NCBI GenBank assembly: GCA_002434305.1
Contig: DJJU01000006.1
Coordinates: forward strand, 124,001 to 188,000
Length of the DNA stretch: 64,000 nt
Reading direction: 5' to 3'
From: Alicycliphilus sp. UBA6560
Lineage (GTDB): Bacteria > Pseudomonadota > Gammaproteobacteria > Burkholderiales > Burkholderiaceae_C
Position numbers and translations under genes: made by a program. Every line of letters begins with the position of its first letter. Within the stretch, counting starts at the first letter, position 1. Under the pieces are notes generated by a model. It ran no database searches. It saw only the letters and a list, made by a program, of their open reading frames with translations, and was not told the origin of the DNA. Positions 1 through 8,944 of this stretch are shown piece by piece.

Positions 1-1755
1 CAGCGGACGGCGGTAGCCGTGCTTCTTCATGTCCCACCAGGCGTCGATCTCATAGGCCACGGGCGTGAAGGCGAAGTTGTACTGCGGCGGGGGCGACGAG
101 GTGGCCCACTCCAGCGTGCGCGCGTCCCACGGGTCGCCCGTCACGTCGCGCAGCTCGCTCCTGCGCTGGTAGCTGACGAACAGCTGCACGAAGAAGCAGG
201 CGATGCCGATGGCGATCAGCGCGGCGCCGAAGGCGGCGATCACGAACCAGATCTGCAGGGATGGGTCCTCGAAGTGGTTCACGCGGCGCGTCACGCCCAT
301 CAGGCCGAGGATGTACAGCGGCAGGAACGCCACCCAGAAGCCCACCAGCCAGAACCAGAAGGAGGCGCGGCCCCAGGACTCGACCAGGCGGTAACCGAAG
401 GCCTTGGGGAACCAGTAGTTGATGCCCGCGAACACCGCGAACACCACGCCGCCGATGATCACGTTGTGGAAGTGGGCGATCAGGAACAGCGAGTTGTGCA
501 GCACGAAGTCCGCCGGCGGCACGGCCAGCAGCACGCCCGTCATGCCGCCGATGGCGAAGGTGCACATGAAGCCGATGGTCCACAGCATGGGCACCGTGAA
601 GCGGATGCGGCCCTTGTACATGGTGAACAGCCAGTTGAAGATCTTGGCGCCCGTCGGGATCGAGATGATCATCGTCGTGATGCCGAAGAAGGTGTTCACC
701 GTGGCGCCCGAGCCCATGGTGAAGAAGTGGTGCAGCCACACCAGGTACGACAGCAGCGTGATGACCACGGTGGCGTAGACCATGGAGGTGTAGCCGAACA
801 GGCGCTTGCGCGTGAACGTGGGCACGATCTCGGAGAACACGCCGAAGGCCGGCAGCACCAGGATGTAGACCTCCGGGTGGCCCCAGATCCAGATCAGGTT
901 CACGTACAGCATGGAGTTGCCCCCCAGGTCGTTCGTGAAGAAGTTGGTGCCCAGGTAGCGGTCCAGGCTCATCAGCACCAGGGCGGCCGTCAGCACCGGG
1001 AAGGACGCCACGATCAGCGCGTTGGTGCACAGGGCCGTCCAGGTGAAGATGGGCATCTTCATGAGCGTCATGCCCGGCGCGCGCATCTTGACGATGGTGA
1101 CGATCAGGTTGATGCCCGACAGCGTCGTGCCCACCCCCGCCACCTGCAGGCCCCAGATGTAGTAGTCCAGCCCCACGCCGGGGCTTTGCGCCCCGAGGTT
1201 GGACAGCGCCAGCCAGCCGGAGGTGGAGAACTCGCCCAGGAACAGCGACACCATGATCAGCACGGCGCCGCCGGTGGTCATCCAGAAGCTGAAGTTGTTC
1301 AGGAACGGGAAGGATACGTCGCGCGCGCCGATCTGCAGCGGCACCAGGTAGTTCATCAGCCCGGTGACGAAGGGCATGGCCACGAAGAAGATCATGATCA
1401 CGCCGTGGGCGGTGAAGATCTGGTCGTAGTGGTGTGGCGGCAGGTAGCCCATGCTCTCGCCGAAGGCCATGGACTGCTGCAGCCGCATCATGACCGCGTC
1501 GGCGAAGCCGCGCAGGAACATGACCAGGCCGAGGATCATGTACATGATGCCGATCTTCTTGTGGTCGATGGAGCAGATCCAGTCGCGCCACAGCGGTGTC
1601 CACAGGCGGTACTTGCTCAGGCCGGCCAGCACCACCAGGCCGCCCAGCACCACGGCGATGAAGGTCCACAGCAGGATGGGCTCGTGCACCATGGGGATGG
1701 AATCCCACGTGATGCGGCCCAGCAGCCAGTGGTTGGGAGTCATTTGTTCAGGCAT
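1..1755 (-). CDS. cyoB: Cytochrome bo3 ubiquinol oxidase subunit I (partial, C-terminus outside window)
   Basis: This is the catalytic heme-copper subunit of a bo3-type quinol oxidase, which reduces O2 with electrons from ubiquinol and pumps protons across the inner membrane. The 585 visible codons are open from the ATG at 1755 to the window edge; E. coli CyoB is 663 aa, so roughly the last 80 residues are missing. The metal-ligand motifs are present in order: AHGVIMIFF, WGHPEVYI (His-Tyr of the CuB site), WLHHFF and AHFHNV. Membrane segments run through the whole protein. It starts 15 bp after the cyoA stop, so the two are co-transcribed. The sequence follows CyoB rather than CtaD (for example MTRR-type loop after PLYILG), which fits a CyoA neighbour without a CuA site. 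Confidence 0.95.
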   Translation of the reverse strand, partial: MPEQMTPNHWLLGRITWDSIPMVHEPILLWTFIAVVLGGLVVLAGLSKYRLWTPLWRDWICSIDHKKIGIMYMILGLVMFLRGFADAVMMRLQQSMAFGESMGYLPPHHYDQIFTAHGVIMIFFVAMPFVTGLMNYLVPLQIGARDVSFPFLNNFSFWMTTGGAVLIMVSLFLGEFSTSGWLALSNLGAQSPGVGLDYYIWGLQVAGVGTTLSGINLIVTIVKMRAPGMTLMKMPIFTWTALCTNALIVASFPVLTAALVLMSLDRYLGTNFFTNDLGGNSMLYVNLIWIWGHPEVYILVLPAFGVFSEIVPTFTRKRLFGYTSMVYATVVITLLSYLVWLHHFFTMGSGATVNTFFGITTMIISIPTGAKIFNWLFTMYKGRIRFTVPMLWTIGFMCTFAIGGMTGVLLAVPPADFVLHNSLFLIAHFHNVIIGGVVFAVFAGINYWFPKAFGYRLVESWGRASFWFWLVGFWVAFLPLYILGLMGVTRRVNHFEDPSLQIWFVIAAFGAALIAIGIACFFVQLFVSYQRRSELRDVTGDPWDARTLEWATSSPPPQYNFAFTPVAYEIDAWWDMKKHGYRRPL

Positions 1756-1770
1756 GTCGAATCTCGGGGG

Positions 1771-2784
1771 TCAGGGTGCGTCGCTGGCGCGCAGGCCGAG
1801 CGCGGCGACGATCTGCGGCGCATCGGCCGGGGTGCACATGTCGCGCGGCAGGCCGGCGGCGGCGCGCGCGTCCATGGCCATCTGCTCGTGCATGCAGGTG
1901 CGGCCGTCCTCCACGCAGCGGTTCAGGATGCGGTCGTACAGCCCGCCCTGCACGCTGGCAAAGCGCTGCACAGGGTCGCGCTCGCTGGGCTGGGCCAGCT
2001 GCAGGTAGCTGGCCTGGTCCAGCGCCTTGCCCTCGGCGCGGGCCTTGTCCACCCACTGAGCGAAGCCCTCGTCCGACAGGCCGTGGAACTTGAACGTCAT
2101 GCCCGAGAAGCCCGGGCCGCTGTAATGCGAGGCCAGGCCGTGGAACACGCCCGGCTGGTTGATGACGGCGTTCAGCTCGGTCTGCATGCCGGGCATGGCG
2201 TAGATCATCCCCGCCAGGTCGGGCACGTAGAAGGCGTTCATGGTCGAGGTGGCCGTCAGCTTGAACAGGATGGGCCGGTCCACCGGCGCGGCCAGCTCGT
2301 TCACGGTGGCGATGCCCTGCTCGGGGTAGAGGAACAGCCACTTCCAGTCCATGGCCACCACCTGCACCTCCAGCGGCTTGACGCCTGCGGGCAGCGGGCG
2401 CTGGGCGTCGATGCGGTCCAGCGGGCGGTAGGGGTCGAGCTTGTGCGTGCCGATCCAGGTCAGCGCCCCCAGGGCGATGATGATCATCAGGGGCACGGTC
2501 CAGATGATCAGCTCCAGCGTGGTGGAGTGGTGCCAGTCGGGCTCGTAGGCGGCGTCCTGGTTGCTGTGGCGGTACTTCCAGGCGAACAGCAGGATGAGGA
2601 TGATGACCGGCACGATGATGATCAGCATCAGCAGCGTGGCGGTGACGACGAGGTTGCCCTGCTGGGCGGCCACGTCGCCGGCCGGGTTGAGCACGACGGC
2701 CTTGCTGCAGCCGGCCAGCAGCAGGCTGGCCAGCGCGGCCGCCGGCCAAGCCAGCCGTCGGGGTGTTGGAGTGTGAACGGGCAT
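1771..2784 (-). CDS. cyoA: Ubiquinol oxidase subunit II (lipoprotein)
   Basis: This is subunit II of the bo3 quinol oxidase, 337 aa. The N-terminus is a lipoprotein signal with lipobox LLLAGC (Cys26), followed by two membrane helices at about residues 45-68 and 88-110 and a periplasmic cupredoxin-like domain containing the typical MDWKWLFLYPEQGIA stretch. The Cys-rich CuA motif of cytochrome c oxidase subunit II is absent, as expected for a quinol oxidase. A Cys-containing C-terminal extension (RCVEDGRTCMHEQM) follows the domain. It is the first gene of a minus-strand cyoAB operon and faces a divergently transcribed MFS gene. No strong Shine-Dalgarno precedes the ATG. Confidence 0.95.
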   Translation of the reverse strand: MPVHTPTPRRLAWPAAALASLLLAGCSKAVVLNPAGDVAAQQGNLVVTATLLMLIIIVPVIILILLFAWKYRHSNQDAAYEPDWHHSTTLELIIWTVPLMIIIALGALTWIGTHKLDPYRPLDRIDAQRPLPAGVKPLEVQVVAMDWKWLFLYPEQGIATVNELAAPVDRPILFKLTATSTMNAFYVPDLAGMIYAMPGMQTELNAVINQPGVFHGLASHYSGPGFSGMTFKFHGLSDEGFAQWVDKARAEGKALDQASYLQLAQPSERDPVQRFASVQGGLYDRILNRCVEDGRTCMHEQMAMDARAAAGLPRDMCTPADAPQIVAALGLRASDAP

Positions 2785-2844
2785 GCGGGAAAACGCGGAT
2801 TACGGAACTCCCGGCAATGTAATACTGCTAGCGCGTTTGTCGAT

Positions 2845-2859
2845 TGGACATTTTGTCCA
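2845..2859. promoter_or_regulatory. Perfect palindrome in the cyoA / MFS divergent promoter region
   Basis: The 15-bp sequence TGGACATTTTGTCCA has perfect 6-bp arms around TTT. It lies about 60 bp upstream of cyoA and about 210 bp upstream of the MFS start, in the only non-coding stretch between them. This is the size and symmetry of a dimeric regulator operator. No regulator gene is adjacent, so its identity is unknown. It does not match the FNR/ANR consensus TTGAT-N4-ATCAA. Confidence 0.4.
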
Positions 2860-3068
2860 GGGTCAATGTAGGACGCTCCGCGCAAGAGGAAAAAGCCTGA
2901 TGTTGATGCAGGACAAGGCGAAATGCGGGTTTCTCCGGCCATGCAAAGAGCGCCTGTTCGCTTGTTGGCGCCCCCTGGCGGGTGTAGAACGCACTTGAGG
3001 CGGATCAAGGGGCGCCCGGGCGCCCGGCCGCAACCGCCATGCAGGCAGTCAGAAGGAGCGTTTCGTCT

Positions 3069-4403
3069 ATGAGCAGCAGCAGTTCGATGGCATTGCCCGT
3101 CTACGGGCACGAGAGCGAGGCCTCGCTGGCCCGGGCCCACACCGACGAGGACGTGACCCCCTCCGAGATCGCGGTCGGCGTGATCATCGGGCGCTCGTCC
3201 GAGTACTTTGATTTCTTCGTCTTCGGCATTGCCTGCGTGCTGGTGTTTCCGCAGCTGCTGTTTCCCTTCTTGTCGCCGCTGGCGGGCACGCTGGCGGCGT
3301 TCGCCATCTTCTCGCTGGCCTTCATCGCGCGGCCCTTCGGCACGGCGCTGTTCATGGCCGTGCAGCGGCGCTGGGGGCGCGGCACCAAGCTGACGCTGGC
3401 GCTGTTCCTGCTGGGCAGCAGCACGGTCAGCATGGCCCTGCTGCCCGGCTACGAGACGGCCGGCGTGGCCGCCATCGCCGCGCTCATCGTGCTGCGCATC
3501 GGCCAGGGCGTGGCTCTGGGCGGCTCGTGGGACGGCCTACCGTCCCTGCTGGCCATGGCGGCCCCGAAGGAGCGCCGCGGCTGGTACGCCATGGTGGGCC
3601 AGCTGGGCGCGCCCGCGGGCTTCGTGCTGGCGGCCTCGCTGTTCGCCTACCTGTACGGGCAGCTGACCAGCGAGGAATTCCTGGCCTGGGGCTGGCGCTA
3701 CCCGTTCTGCGTGGCCTTCGCCATCAACGTGGTGGCCCTCTTTGCCCGCCTGCGCCTGGTGGTAGGCCAGTCCTACGCCGAGCTGCTGGAGGAGAAAGAG
3801 CTGGAGCCCATCGGCGCCGCACAGCTCATGCGCGAGGAGGGCGGCAACGTCTTCCTGGGCGCCTTTGCCGCGCTGGCCAGCTTTGCGCTGTTCCACGTGG
3901 TGACCATCTTCCCGCTGTCGTGGATCTCGCTGTACTCCGAGCGCAGCATGACCGAGGTGCTGGGCGTGCAGATCGCCGGCGCCTTCCTGGCGGCCTGCGC
4001 CGTGATGCTGTCGGGCCGGCTGGCCGACCGCATCGGCCGGCGCAACCTGCTGGGCGGCATGGCGGTGCTGATCGGCCTGTTCAGCCTGGCCGCGCCCTGG
4101 CTGCTGGACGGCAGCGTGGCGGGCAGCAACACCTTCCTGCTGCTGGGCTTCGTGCTGCTGGGGCTGTCGTACGGCCAGTCGGCCGGCACGGTGACGGCCA
4201 ATTTCTCGTCGCACTACCGCTACACCGGCGCGGCGCTGTCGTCGGACCTGGCCTGGCTGTTCGGCGCGGCCTTCGCGCCGCTGGTGGCGCTGGGGCTGTC
4301 GGCGCGCTTCGGGCTGGGGGCGGTGTCGCTGTACCTGCTGTCGGGCGTGGTCTGCACGCTGGCGGCGCTGCGCATCAACCGGCTGATCGAGCAGCGCAGC
4401 TGA
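3069..4403 (+). CDS. MFS transporter, MHS (metabolite:H+ symporter)-like
   Basis: This is a 444-aa, 12-helix major facilitator protein of the inner membrane. MFS signatures are visible: RIGQGVALGGSWDG in helix 4-5, the WGWRYPF stretch typical of the metabolite:H+ symporter branch (ProP/KgtP type), and the loop motif GRLADRIGRR in the second half. The ATG at 3069 was preferred over an in-frame ATG at 3039 because AAGGAG lies about 10 bases before it. The gene is divergent from cyoAB with a 284-bp shared upstream region, suggesting linkage to respiratory metabolism. The substrate cannot be read from sequence; organic acids or osmolytes are possible. It is followed by a large inverted-repeat element that probably terminates it. 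Confidence 0.8.
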   Translation: MSSSSSMALPVYGHESEASLARAHTDEDVTPSEIAVGVIIGRSSEYFDFFVFGIACVLVFPQLLFPFLSPLAGTLAAFAIFSLAFIARPFGTALFMAVQRRWGRGTKLTLALFLLGSSTVSMALLPGYETAGVAAIAALIVLRIGQGVALGGSWDGLPSLLAMAAPKERRGWYAMVGQLGAPAGFVLAASLFAYLYGQLTSEEFLAWGWRYPFCVAFAINVVALFARLRLVVGQSYAELLEEKELEPIGAAQLMREEGGNVFLGAFAALASFALFHVVTIFPLSWISLYSERSMTEVLGVQIAGAFLAACAVMLSGRLADRIGRRNLLGGMAVLIGLFSLAAPWLLDGSVAGSNTFLLLGFVLLGLSYGQSAGTVTANFSSHYRYTGAALSSDLAWLFGAAFAPLVALGLSARFGLGAVSLYLLSGVVCTLAALRINRLIEQRS

Positions 4404-4437
4404 AACTCCGGGCGCCGCTGGGTGCTCTTAAAAGAAT

Positions 4438-4513
4438 AGCTGCCAGCGCTTGAGCTGCGCGGGTTTGCGATAGAAAACCATCGCAAACCCTTGCAAATCA
4501 AGCGCTGGCAGCT
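4438..4513. repeat. Palindromic intergenic element, copy 1 (composite, nested stems)
   Basis: Perfect 16-bp outer arms AGCTGCCAGCGCTTGA (4438-4453) and its complement (4498-4513) enclose a second perfect 11-bp inverted repeat, GGGTTTGCGAT (4461-4471) with ATCGCAAACCC (4480-4490). A T-run follows on the plus strand and A-rich sequence precedes. It sits between the convergent MFS and tolA genes, where it can act as a bidirectional terminator. The outer arms carry the core shared by the other copies of this family in the window. Confidence 0.85.
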
Positions 4514-4540
4514 CTTTTTTTGCTAGCGCGCCCCGGCGTC

Positions 4541-5587
4541 TCAGTCCTTGGGCCGGAAGCCGATGACCAGCGAGGAGGGCACGCGCCCGTCCACGTCGCG
4601 CGGCAGGGTCTCGGTCTTGTGCAGGGCGCGCACCACGGCCTCGTCCCACGACTTGTTGCCGCTGGACTGCACAACGCGCACGCCGACGATGGTGCCGTCC
4701 GGCGCGGCGCGCACCTCGACCTCGGCGCGCGGGTTGCCCGCCACCGCGTCGGGGTAGACGATGTTGGGCCGCACCTTGGCCGCCACCTTGCCGCCGTAGC
4801 TGCCCGACGGCCCGCTGCTGCGCTGCGCGGTGCCGGTGGCGGTCTCGCCGCCGGTGGCGCCGGCCAGGCCGGCGATGCGGCGCAGCTGCTCCTGGCGCAG
4901 CTCTTCGGCGCGCTTTTCTTCAGCCTCGGCGCGGCGCTTGTCGTCGGCGGCCTTTTTCTTCTTTTCCTGCTCGGCGCGGGCCTGCTTTTCCTTCTCGGCC
5001 TTCTCGGCTTTTTCACGCTCGGCTTTTTCGCGTTCCGCCTTCTCGCGCTCGGTCTTCTCCCGCTCGGCCTTTTGCTGGGCCGCGCGCTCCTTCTTTTCCT
5101 GCTCCAGCCGCTCGCGACGCTCCTCTTCCTTGCGCTCGCGTTCACGCTTCTCGCGCTCGGCGATCTGCTGCTGGCGCTTCTTCTCTTCCTCGGCGCGCTT
5201 TTTCTCGCGCTCCAGGGCGATGTCGGCCTCGCGCGGCTCGGCCACCTTGGGCGGTGGCGGGGCCGGCGGCGGTGCCGGGGTGGGGGCTGGCGCCGGTGTT
5301 GGAGCCGGAGCCGGTGTTGGAGCCGGAGCCGGGGGTGGCGGAGGGGGTGGCGGTGGCGCCACCGCGCGTGGCGCGGCCTGCTGGGGCACGGCGGACCACA
5401 GCTCGGCCTCGACGGCCGGGGCATCGTCGCTGGCCTTCCAGTGCACACCCCAGGTCAGTGCGCCGATGAGCGCCAGGTGCGCCAGCACCGCCAGCGCGAC
5501 GGCGCGCGAGCGCCCGGGCGGGCGCGGCGGGGCGAACTGGTCGCGGTCGTTGGTGGCCTGCATGCGGGGCGTCAGCGGGTCAACCAC
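4541..5587 (-). CDS. tolA: Tol-Pal cell-envelope protein TolA
   Basis: TolA is the inner-membrane protein that spans the periplasm and links TolQR to Pal at the outer membrane during cell constriction. The 348-aa protein has a short cytoplasmic N-terminus, one membrane helix at about residues 27-50, a Pro/Ala-rich linker (about 75-115, built from repeated APTPAP-like units), a long charged coiled coil rich in Glu, Lys and Arg (about 120-245) and a C-terminal TonB/TolA-like domain (PNIVYPD, AEVEVRAAPDGTI, SSGNKSWDEAV). Its start overlaps the end of tolR by 8 bp; a second in-frame ATG lies at 5563. tolB and pal do not follow: the operon ends here in a palindromic element. Confidence 0.93.
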   Translation of the reverse strand: MVDPLTPRMQATNDRDQFAPPRPPGRSRAVALAVLAHLALIGALTWGVHWKASDDAPAVEAELWSAVPQQAAPRAVAPPPPPPPPPAPAPTPAPAPTPAPAPTPAPPPAPPPPKVAEPREADIALEREKKRAEEEKKRQQQIAEREKRERERKEEERRERLEQEKKERAAQQKAEREKTEREKAEREKAEREKAEKAEKEKQARAEQEKKKKAADDKRRAEAEEKRAEELRQEQLRRIAGLAGATGGETATGTAQRSSGPSGSYGGKVAAKVRPNIVYPDAVAGNPRAEVEVRAAPDGTIVGVRVVQSSGNKSWDEAVVRALHKTETLPRDVDGRVPSSLVIGFRPKD

Positions 5588-6005
5588 CGCTCTTGACCGC
5601 CAGGGCCACGCGCGCCACGCCGGCGCGCTGCAGCGCGGCCATGGCCTGCATCACGGAGTCATAGGGGACGGACTTGTCCGCGCTGATCAGCACGGGCGTG
5701 TCCTCGGGCTGGTCCTTGAGCCAGTTGCTGGCCGTCGCGCCCAGGTTCTGCAGCGCCACGGGGCGCTCGTTGCCGTCGGTCTTGAAGCGGATGCTGCCGT
5801 CCTTGTCCACGAACACGTCGGCGCGGGTCTTGGGCACCTTGGCGCCCTTGCCCACGGAGGGCACGTTCACCGAGCTGGGCGTGAGCATGGGCGCCGTCAC
5901 CATGAAGATGATGAGCAGCACCAGCATCACGTCGATGAAGGGCACCATGTTGATCTCGTTCATGGAGCGGCGGCGGCTGCCGCTGCGCGAGGCCATGGAG
6001 GGCAT
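5580..6005 (-). CDS. tolR: Tol-Pal system protein TolR (ExbD family)
   Basis: TolR is a 141-aa single-span inner-membrane protein that forms the proton-driven motor with TolQ and energises TolA. The N-terminal motif MNEINMVPFIDVMLVLLIIF contains the membrane Asp needed for proton use (the D of FIDV). The periplasmic domain ends with the family pattern PVLISADKSVPYDSVMQAM. The sequence AAGGAG lies seven bases before the ATG. It sits 13 bp after tolQ and overlaps tolA by 8 bp, giving tight translational coupling. Confidence 0.95.
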   Translation of the reverse strand: MPSMASRSGSRRRSMNEINMVPFIDVMLVLLIIFMVTAPMLTPSSVNVPSVGKGAKVPKTRADVFVDKDGSIRFKTDGNERPVALQNLGATASNWLKDQPEDTPVLISADKSVPYDSVMQAMAALQRAGVARVALAVKSGG

Positions 6006-6018
6006 GCCGCGCTCCTTC

Positions 6019-6716
6019 TCAGTGCGCGCCCTGGGCAGCGGGGTGCGCCGCCAGGTTGCGCTGCAGGATGTTGGAGAACTCCTCGATGAAGGTCTCCTGG
6101 TGCGTGGCCACGCGGTCGATGTCGCGTGCGAAGCGGTTGTAGGCGATCACGGCGGGAATGGCGGCGAACAGGCCGATGGCGGTGGCCACCAGCGCCTCGG
6201 CGATGCCGGGGGCAACGGTCGCCAGCGTCACCTGCTCCATGCCGGCAAAGCCGGTAAAGGCGTGCATGATCCCCCACACCGTGCCGAACAGGCCCACATA
6301 CGGGCTGACCGAGGCCACCGAGCCCAGGAAGGACAGGCTGGACTCGATCACGTCCATTTCGCGCTGGAAGCTCGCCCGCATGGCGCGGCGCGCGCCGTCC
6401 AGCAGCGTGCCGGCGTCCAGGATGCGGCGCTCGCGCAGCTTTTGAAACTCGCGCATGCCGCTGGCGAAGATGCGCTCCATGGGGCCGACGCGCCCCGGGT
6501 CCTGTGCGGCCGAGGCGTACAGGTCGTTCAGGCTGGTGCCCGACCAGAACTCGCGCTCGAACTCGTCGTTCAGGGCGCGCACGCGCTTCAAGGCAAACAG
6601 CTTGCGGAAGATGGCCGCCCAGCTGGCCACCGAGACCCCCAGCAGCAGCAGCATGACGAGCTGCACGACCCAGCTGGCGCCCAGCACCAGGCTGAGGATG
6701 GACATATCTTGGGAAT

Positions 6717-6720
<4 letters not shown>
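6019..6720 (-). CDS. tolQ: Tol-Pal system protein TolQ (ExbB/MotA family)
   Basis: TolQ is the 233-aa, three-helix inner-membrane subunit of the Tol proton motor. The first helix follows the N-terminus (about residues 9-30); the two C-terminal helices carry the family sequences VSPYVGLFGTVWGIMHAF and VAPGIAEALVATAIGLFAAIPAVIAYN. The ATG at 6720 overlaps the ybgC stop as ATGA, which decides the start; the frame is open further upstream but that part is inside ybgC. Order ybgC-tolQ-tolR-tolA is the conserved proteobacterial arrangement. Confidence 0.95.
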
Positions 6721-7136
<416 letters not shown>

Positions 7137-7140
7137 CGCG

Positions 7141-8325
7141 TCAGCCGATCAGCGCGCGCAGGCGGGCCACCGACTCCTGCAGCTGCGCCATCGAATTGGC
7201 CGTGGAAAAGCGCACGAAGCGCTGCGTGTCGGCCGTGCCGAAGTCGCGCCCGGGCGTGATGGCCAGGTGGGCGCGGCGCATCAGCTCGAAGGCGAAATCC
7301 CAGCTGCCCTGCACGCCGAGTTTTTGCGCCGCCTGCGTGCAGTCGGCCCAGGCGTAGAAGGCGCCGTCCGGCGCCACCGGCACATCCAGGCCCAGCGACT
7401 GCAGGGCAGGAATGAAGAAGTCGCGCCGGGCGCGGAACTCGGCGCGGCGGCGCTCGTACTCGGAGATGCTGTCCGGCTCGAAGCAGGCCAGCGCCGCGTG
7501 CTGCGAGATGGTGGAGGCGCAGATGAACAGGTTCTGCGCCAGCCGCTCGACCACCGGCACCATGGCCTCGGGCACCACCATCCAGCCCAGGCGCCAGCCC
7601 GTCATGTTGAAGTACTTGCTGAAGCTGTTGATGCTGATGATGTCGTCGCCGATGGCCAGCGCCGACTGCCCGAACGCCTCGTCGTAGGACAGGCCCAGGT
7701 AAATCTCGTCGATCAGCGTGATGCCGCCGCGCGCGCACACCACCTCGTGGATGCGGCGCAGCTCATCGGGCGCGATGGACGTGCCCGTGGGGTTGGACGG
7801 CGAGGCCAGCAGCACACCGCGCGTCTTGTCGGTCCACGCCGCCTCGACCTTGGCGGCGCTGAGCTGGAAGCGTTCTTCCGCCGTGGTCGGGATCAGCACC
7901 GCGCGGCCCTCCGCCGCGCTCACGAAATGCCGGTTGCACGGGTAGCTGGGATCGGGCATCAGTACCTCGTCGCCGGCCTCGATCAGCGCCAGGCAGGCCA
8001 GCTGCAGCGCGGCGGACGCGCCGGCCGTCACCACGATGCGCCGCGCCGGCACGTCGATGCCGAAACGCTGCGCATACCAGCCGCTGATACGCTCGCGCAG
8101 AGCGTCCAAGCCCAGCGCGTTGGTGTACTGCGTGCTGCCGGCGCGCATGGCGCGCTCGGCGGCCTCCTGCACCAGCGGGGGGGCGGTGAAGTCCGGCTCG
8201 CCGATGTTCAGGAAGATCATCGGCTCGGCCGTGGCCGCCACCTCGCGCGCCATCTGCTGCGCGGCCTTGGCCACTTCCATCACGTAAAACGGTTCGATGC
8301 GCTCGGCGCGGGTAGAGAACTTCAT
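7141..8325 (-). CDS. PLP-dependent aminotransferase, class I
   Basis: This is a 394-aa fold-type I aminotransferase (AspC/AlaT-like). Residues seen: SPSNPTG (about 175-181, Asn binding PLP), DEIYLGLSYD (Asp206 and Tyr209 region), the Schiff-base Lys237 in SFSKYFNMTGWRLGW, and a C-terminal Arg in RFVRFS that binds the substrate carboxylate. The amino-acid substrate is not resolvable by eye. It sits between nusB and ybgC on the same strand, 4 bp from ybgC. The start is odd: a run of seven T's directly precedes the ATG with no Shine-Dalgarno, so a leaderless start or a later Met16 is possible. Confidence 0.85.
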   Translation of the reverse strand: MKFSTRAERIEPFYVMEVAKAAQQMAREVAATAEPMIFLNIGEPDFTAPPLVQEAAERAMRAGSTQYTNALGLDALRERISGWYAQRFGIDVPARRIVVTAGASAALQLACLALIEAGDEVLMPDPSYPCNRHFVSAAEGRAVLIPTTAEERFQLSAAKVEAAWTDKTRGVLLASPSNPTGTSIAPDELRRIHEVVCARGGITLIDEIYLGLSYDEAFGQSALAIGDDIISINSFSKYFNMTGWRLGWMVVPEAMVPVVERLAQNLFICASTISQHAALACFEPDSISEYERRRAEFRARRDFFIPALQSLGLDVPVAPDGAFYAWADCTQAAQKLGVQGSWDFAFELMRRAHLAITPGRDFGTADTQRFVRFSTANSMAQLQESVARLRALIG

Positions 8326-8351
8326 AAAAAAAGAGGCTGCCTGGTGAGCCT
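8326..8351 (-). terminator. Weak possible terminator/attenuator between nusB and the aminotransferase
   Basis: Read on the minus strand, a 5-bp stem AGGCT/AGCCT (8347-8351 with 8334-8338) is followed by a run of T's (8332-8326) that ends exactly at the aminotransferase ATG. The stem is short, so intrinsic termination is uncertain. It could reduce read-through from nusB. Confidence 0.3.
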
Positions 8352-8392
8352 GCCGCAGTGCCGGCAGAAAAAAAGCGGGGTGAACGCGCCGG

Positions 8393-8944
8393 TCAGCCCT
8401 GGGCGCCGTCCTGCGTCGGGGCGGGCGGCGCGCCGCGGTCCGCCGCCACTTCGGCCGCGCGCAGCTGCGGCGCCAGGTTGCCCAGGGCGCCGTTGACCCA
8501 GCGGTGGCCGTCGGTGCCGCCGAACTCCTTGGCCAGCTCGATGCACTCGTTGATGACCACGCGCCAGGGCACGTCCAGGCAGTGCTGGAACTCGTAGGCG
8601 CCGATCCACATCACGGCGTGCTCGATGGGCGAGACCTCGGAGAGCTTGCGGTCCAGGTGGGGTTCGATCAGCGCGTCCAGCTGCGCCGCGCCTTCGATGC
8701 AGCCGTGCAGGAGTGCGTCGTAGTGCGCCGAGTCGGCCTTGTGAAAGCCCGCCAGGTCGCGCGTGAAGGCGTCTACGGCGGCGGCGTCGTTGCCGCCCAC
8801 CAGGTGCTGGTACAGCGCCTGCAGGGCGAACTCGCGGGCGCGGCTGCGGGTGGACTTGGAGGCCGCTTTGCGCGCCCCCGTGCTGGTGGTGCCGGTGCGC
8901 GGCTGGCGCGGCGGGCGTTTGGAGTCCGGGGTGTTGCCGCTCAT
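8393..8944 (-). CDS. nusB: Transcription antitermination factor NusB
   Basis: NusB binds boxA RNA with S10 (NusE) and supports antitermination of rRNA operons. The 183-aa protein has a Lys/Arg/Pro/Thr-rich N-terminal extension of about 35 residues, then the all-helical NusB core starting at RAREFALQALYQ, with the typical SPIEHAVMWIGAYEF and VINECIELAKEFGGTDGHRWVNGALG stretches. The C-terminal tail is low-complexity Ala/Pro. The start at 8944 forms an ATGA overlap with the ribH stop. ribH-nusB coupling is widespread in bacteria. Confidence 0.95.
   Translation of the reverse strand: MSGNTPDSKRPPRQPRTGTTSTGARKAASKSTRSRAREFALQALYQHLVGGNDAAAVDAFTRDLAGFHKADSAHYDALLHGCIEGAAQLDALIEPHLDRKLSEVSPIEHAVMWIGAYEFQHCLDVPWRVVINECIELAKEFGGTDGHRWVNGALGNLAPQLRAAEVAADRGAPPAPTQDGAQG

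Noticed and set aside
19..2871. Open frame of 950 codons on the plus strand opposite cyoB and cyoA
   Set aside because: Rich in His, Arg, Gln and Gly with no domain pattern; it is the antisense shadow of high-GC genes on the minus strand, which have clear family motifs.
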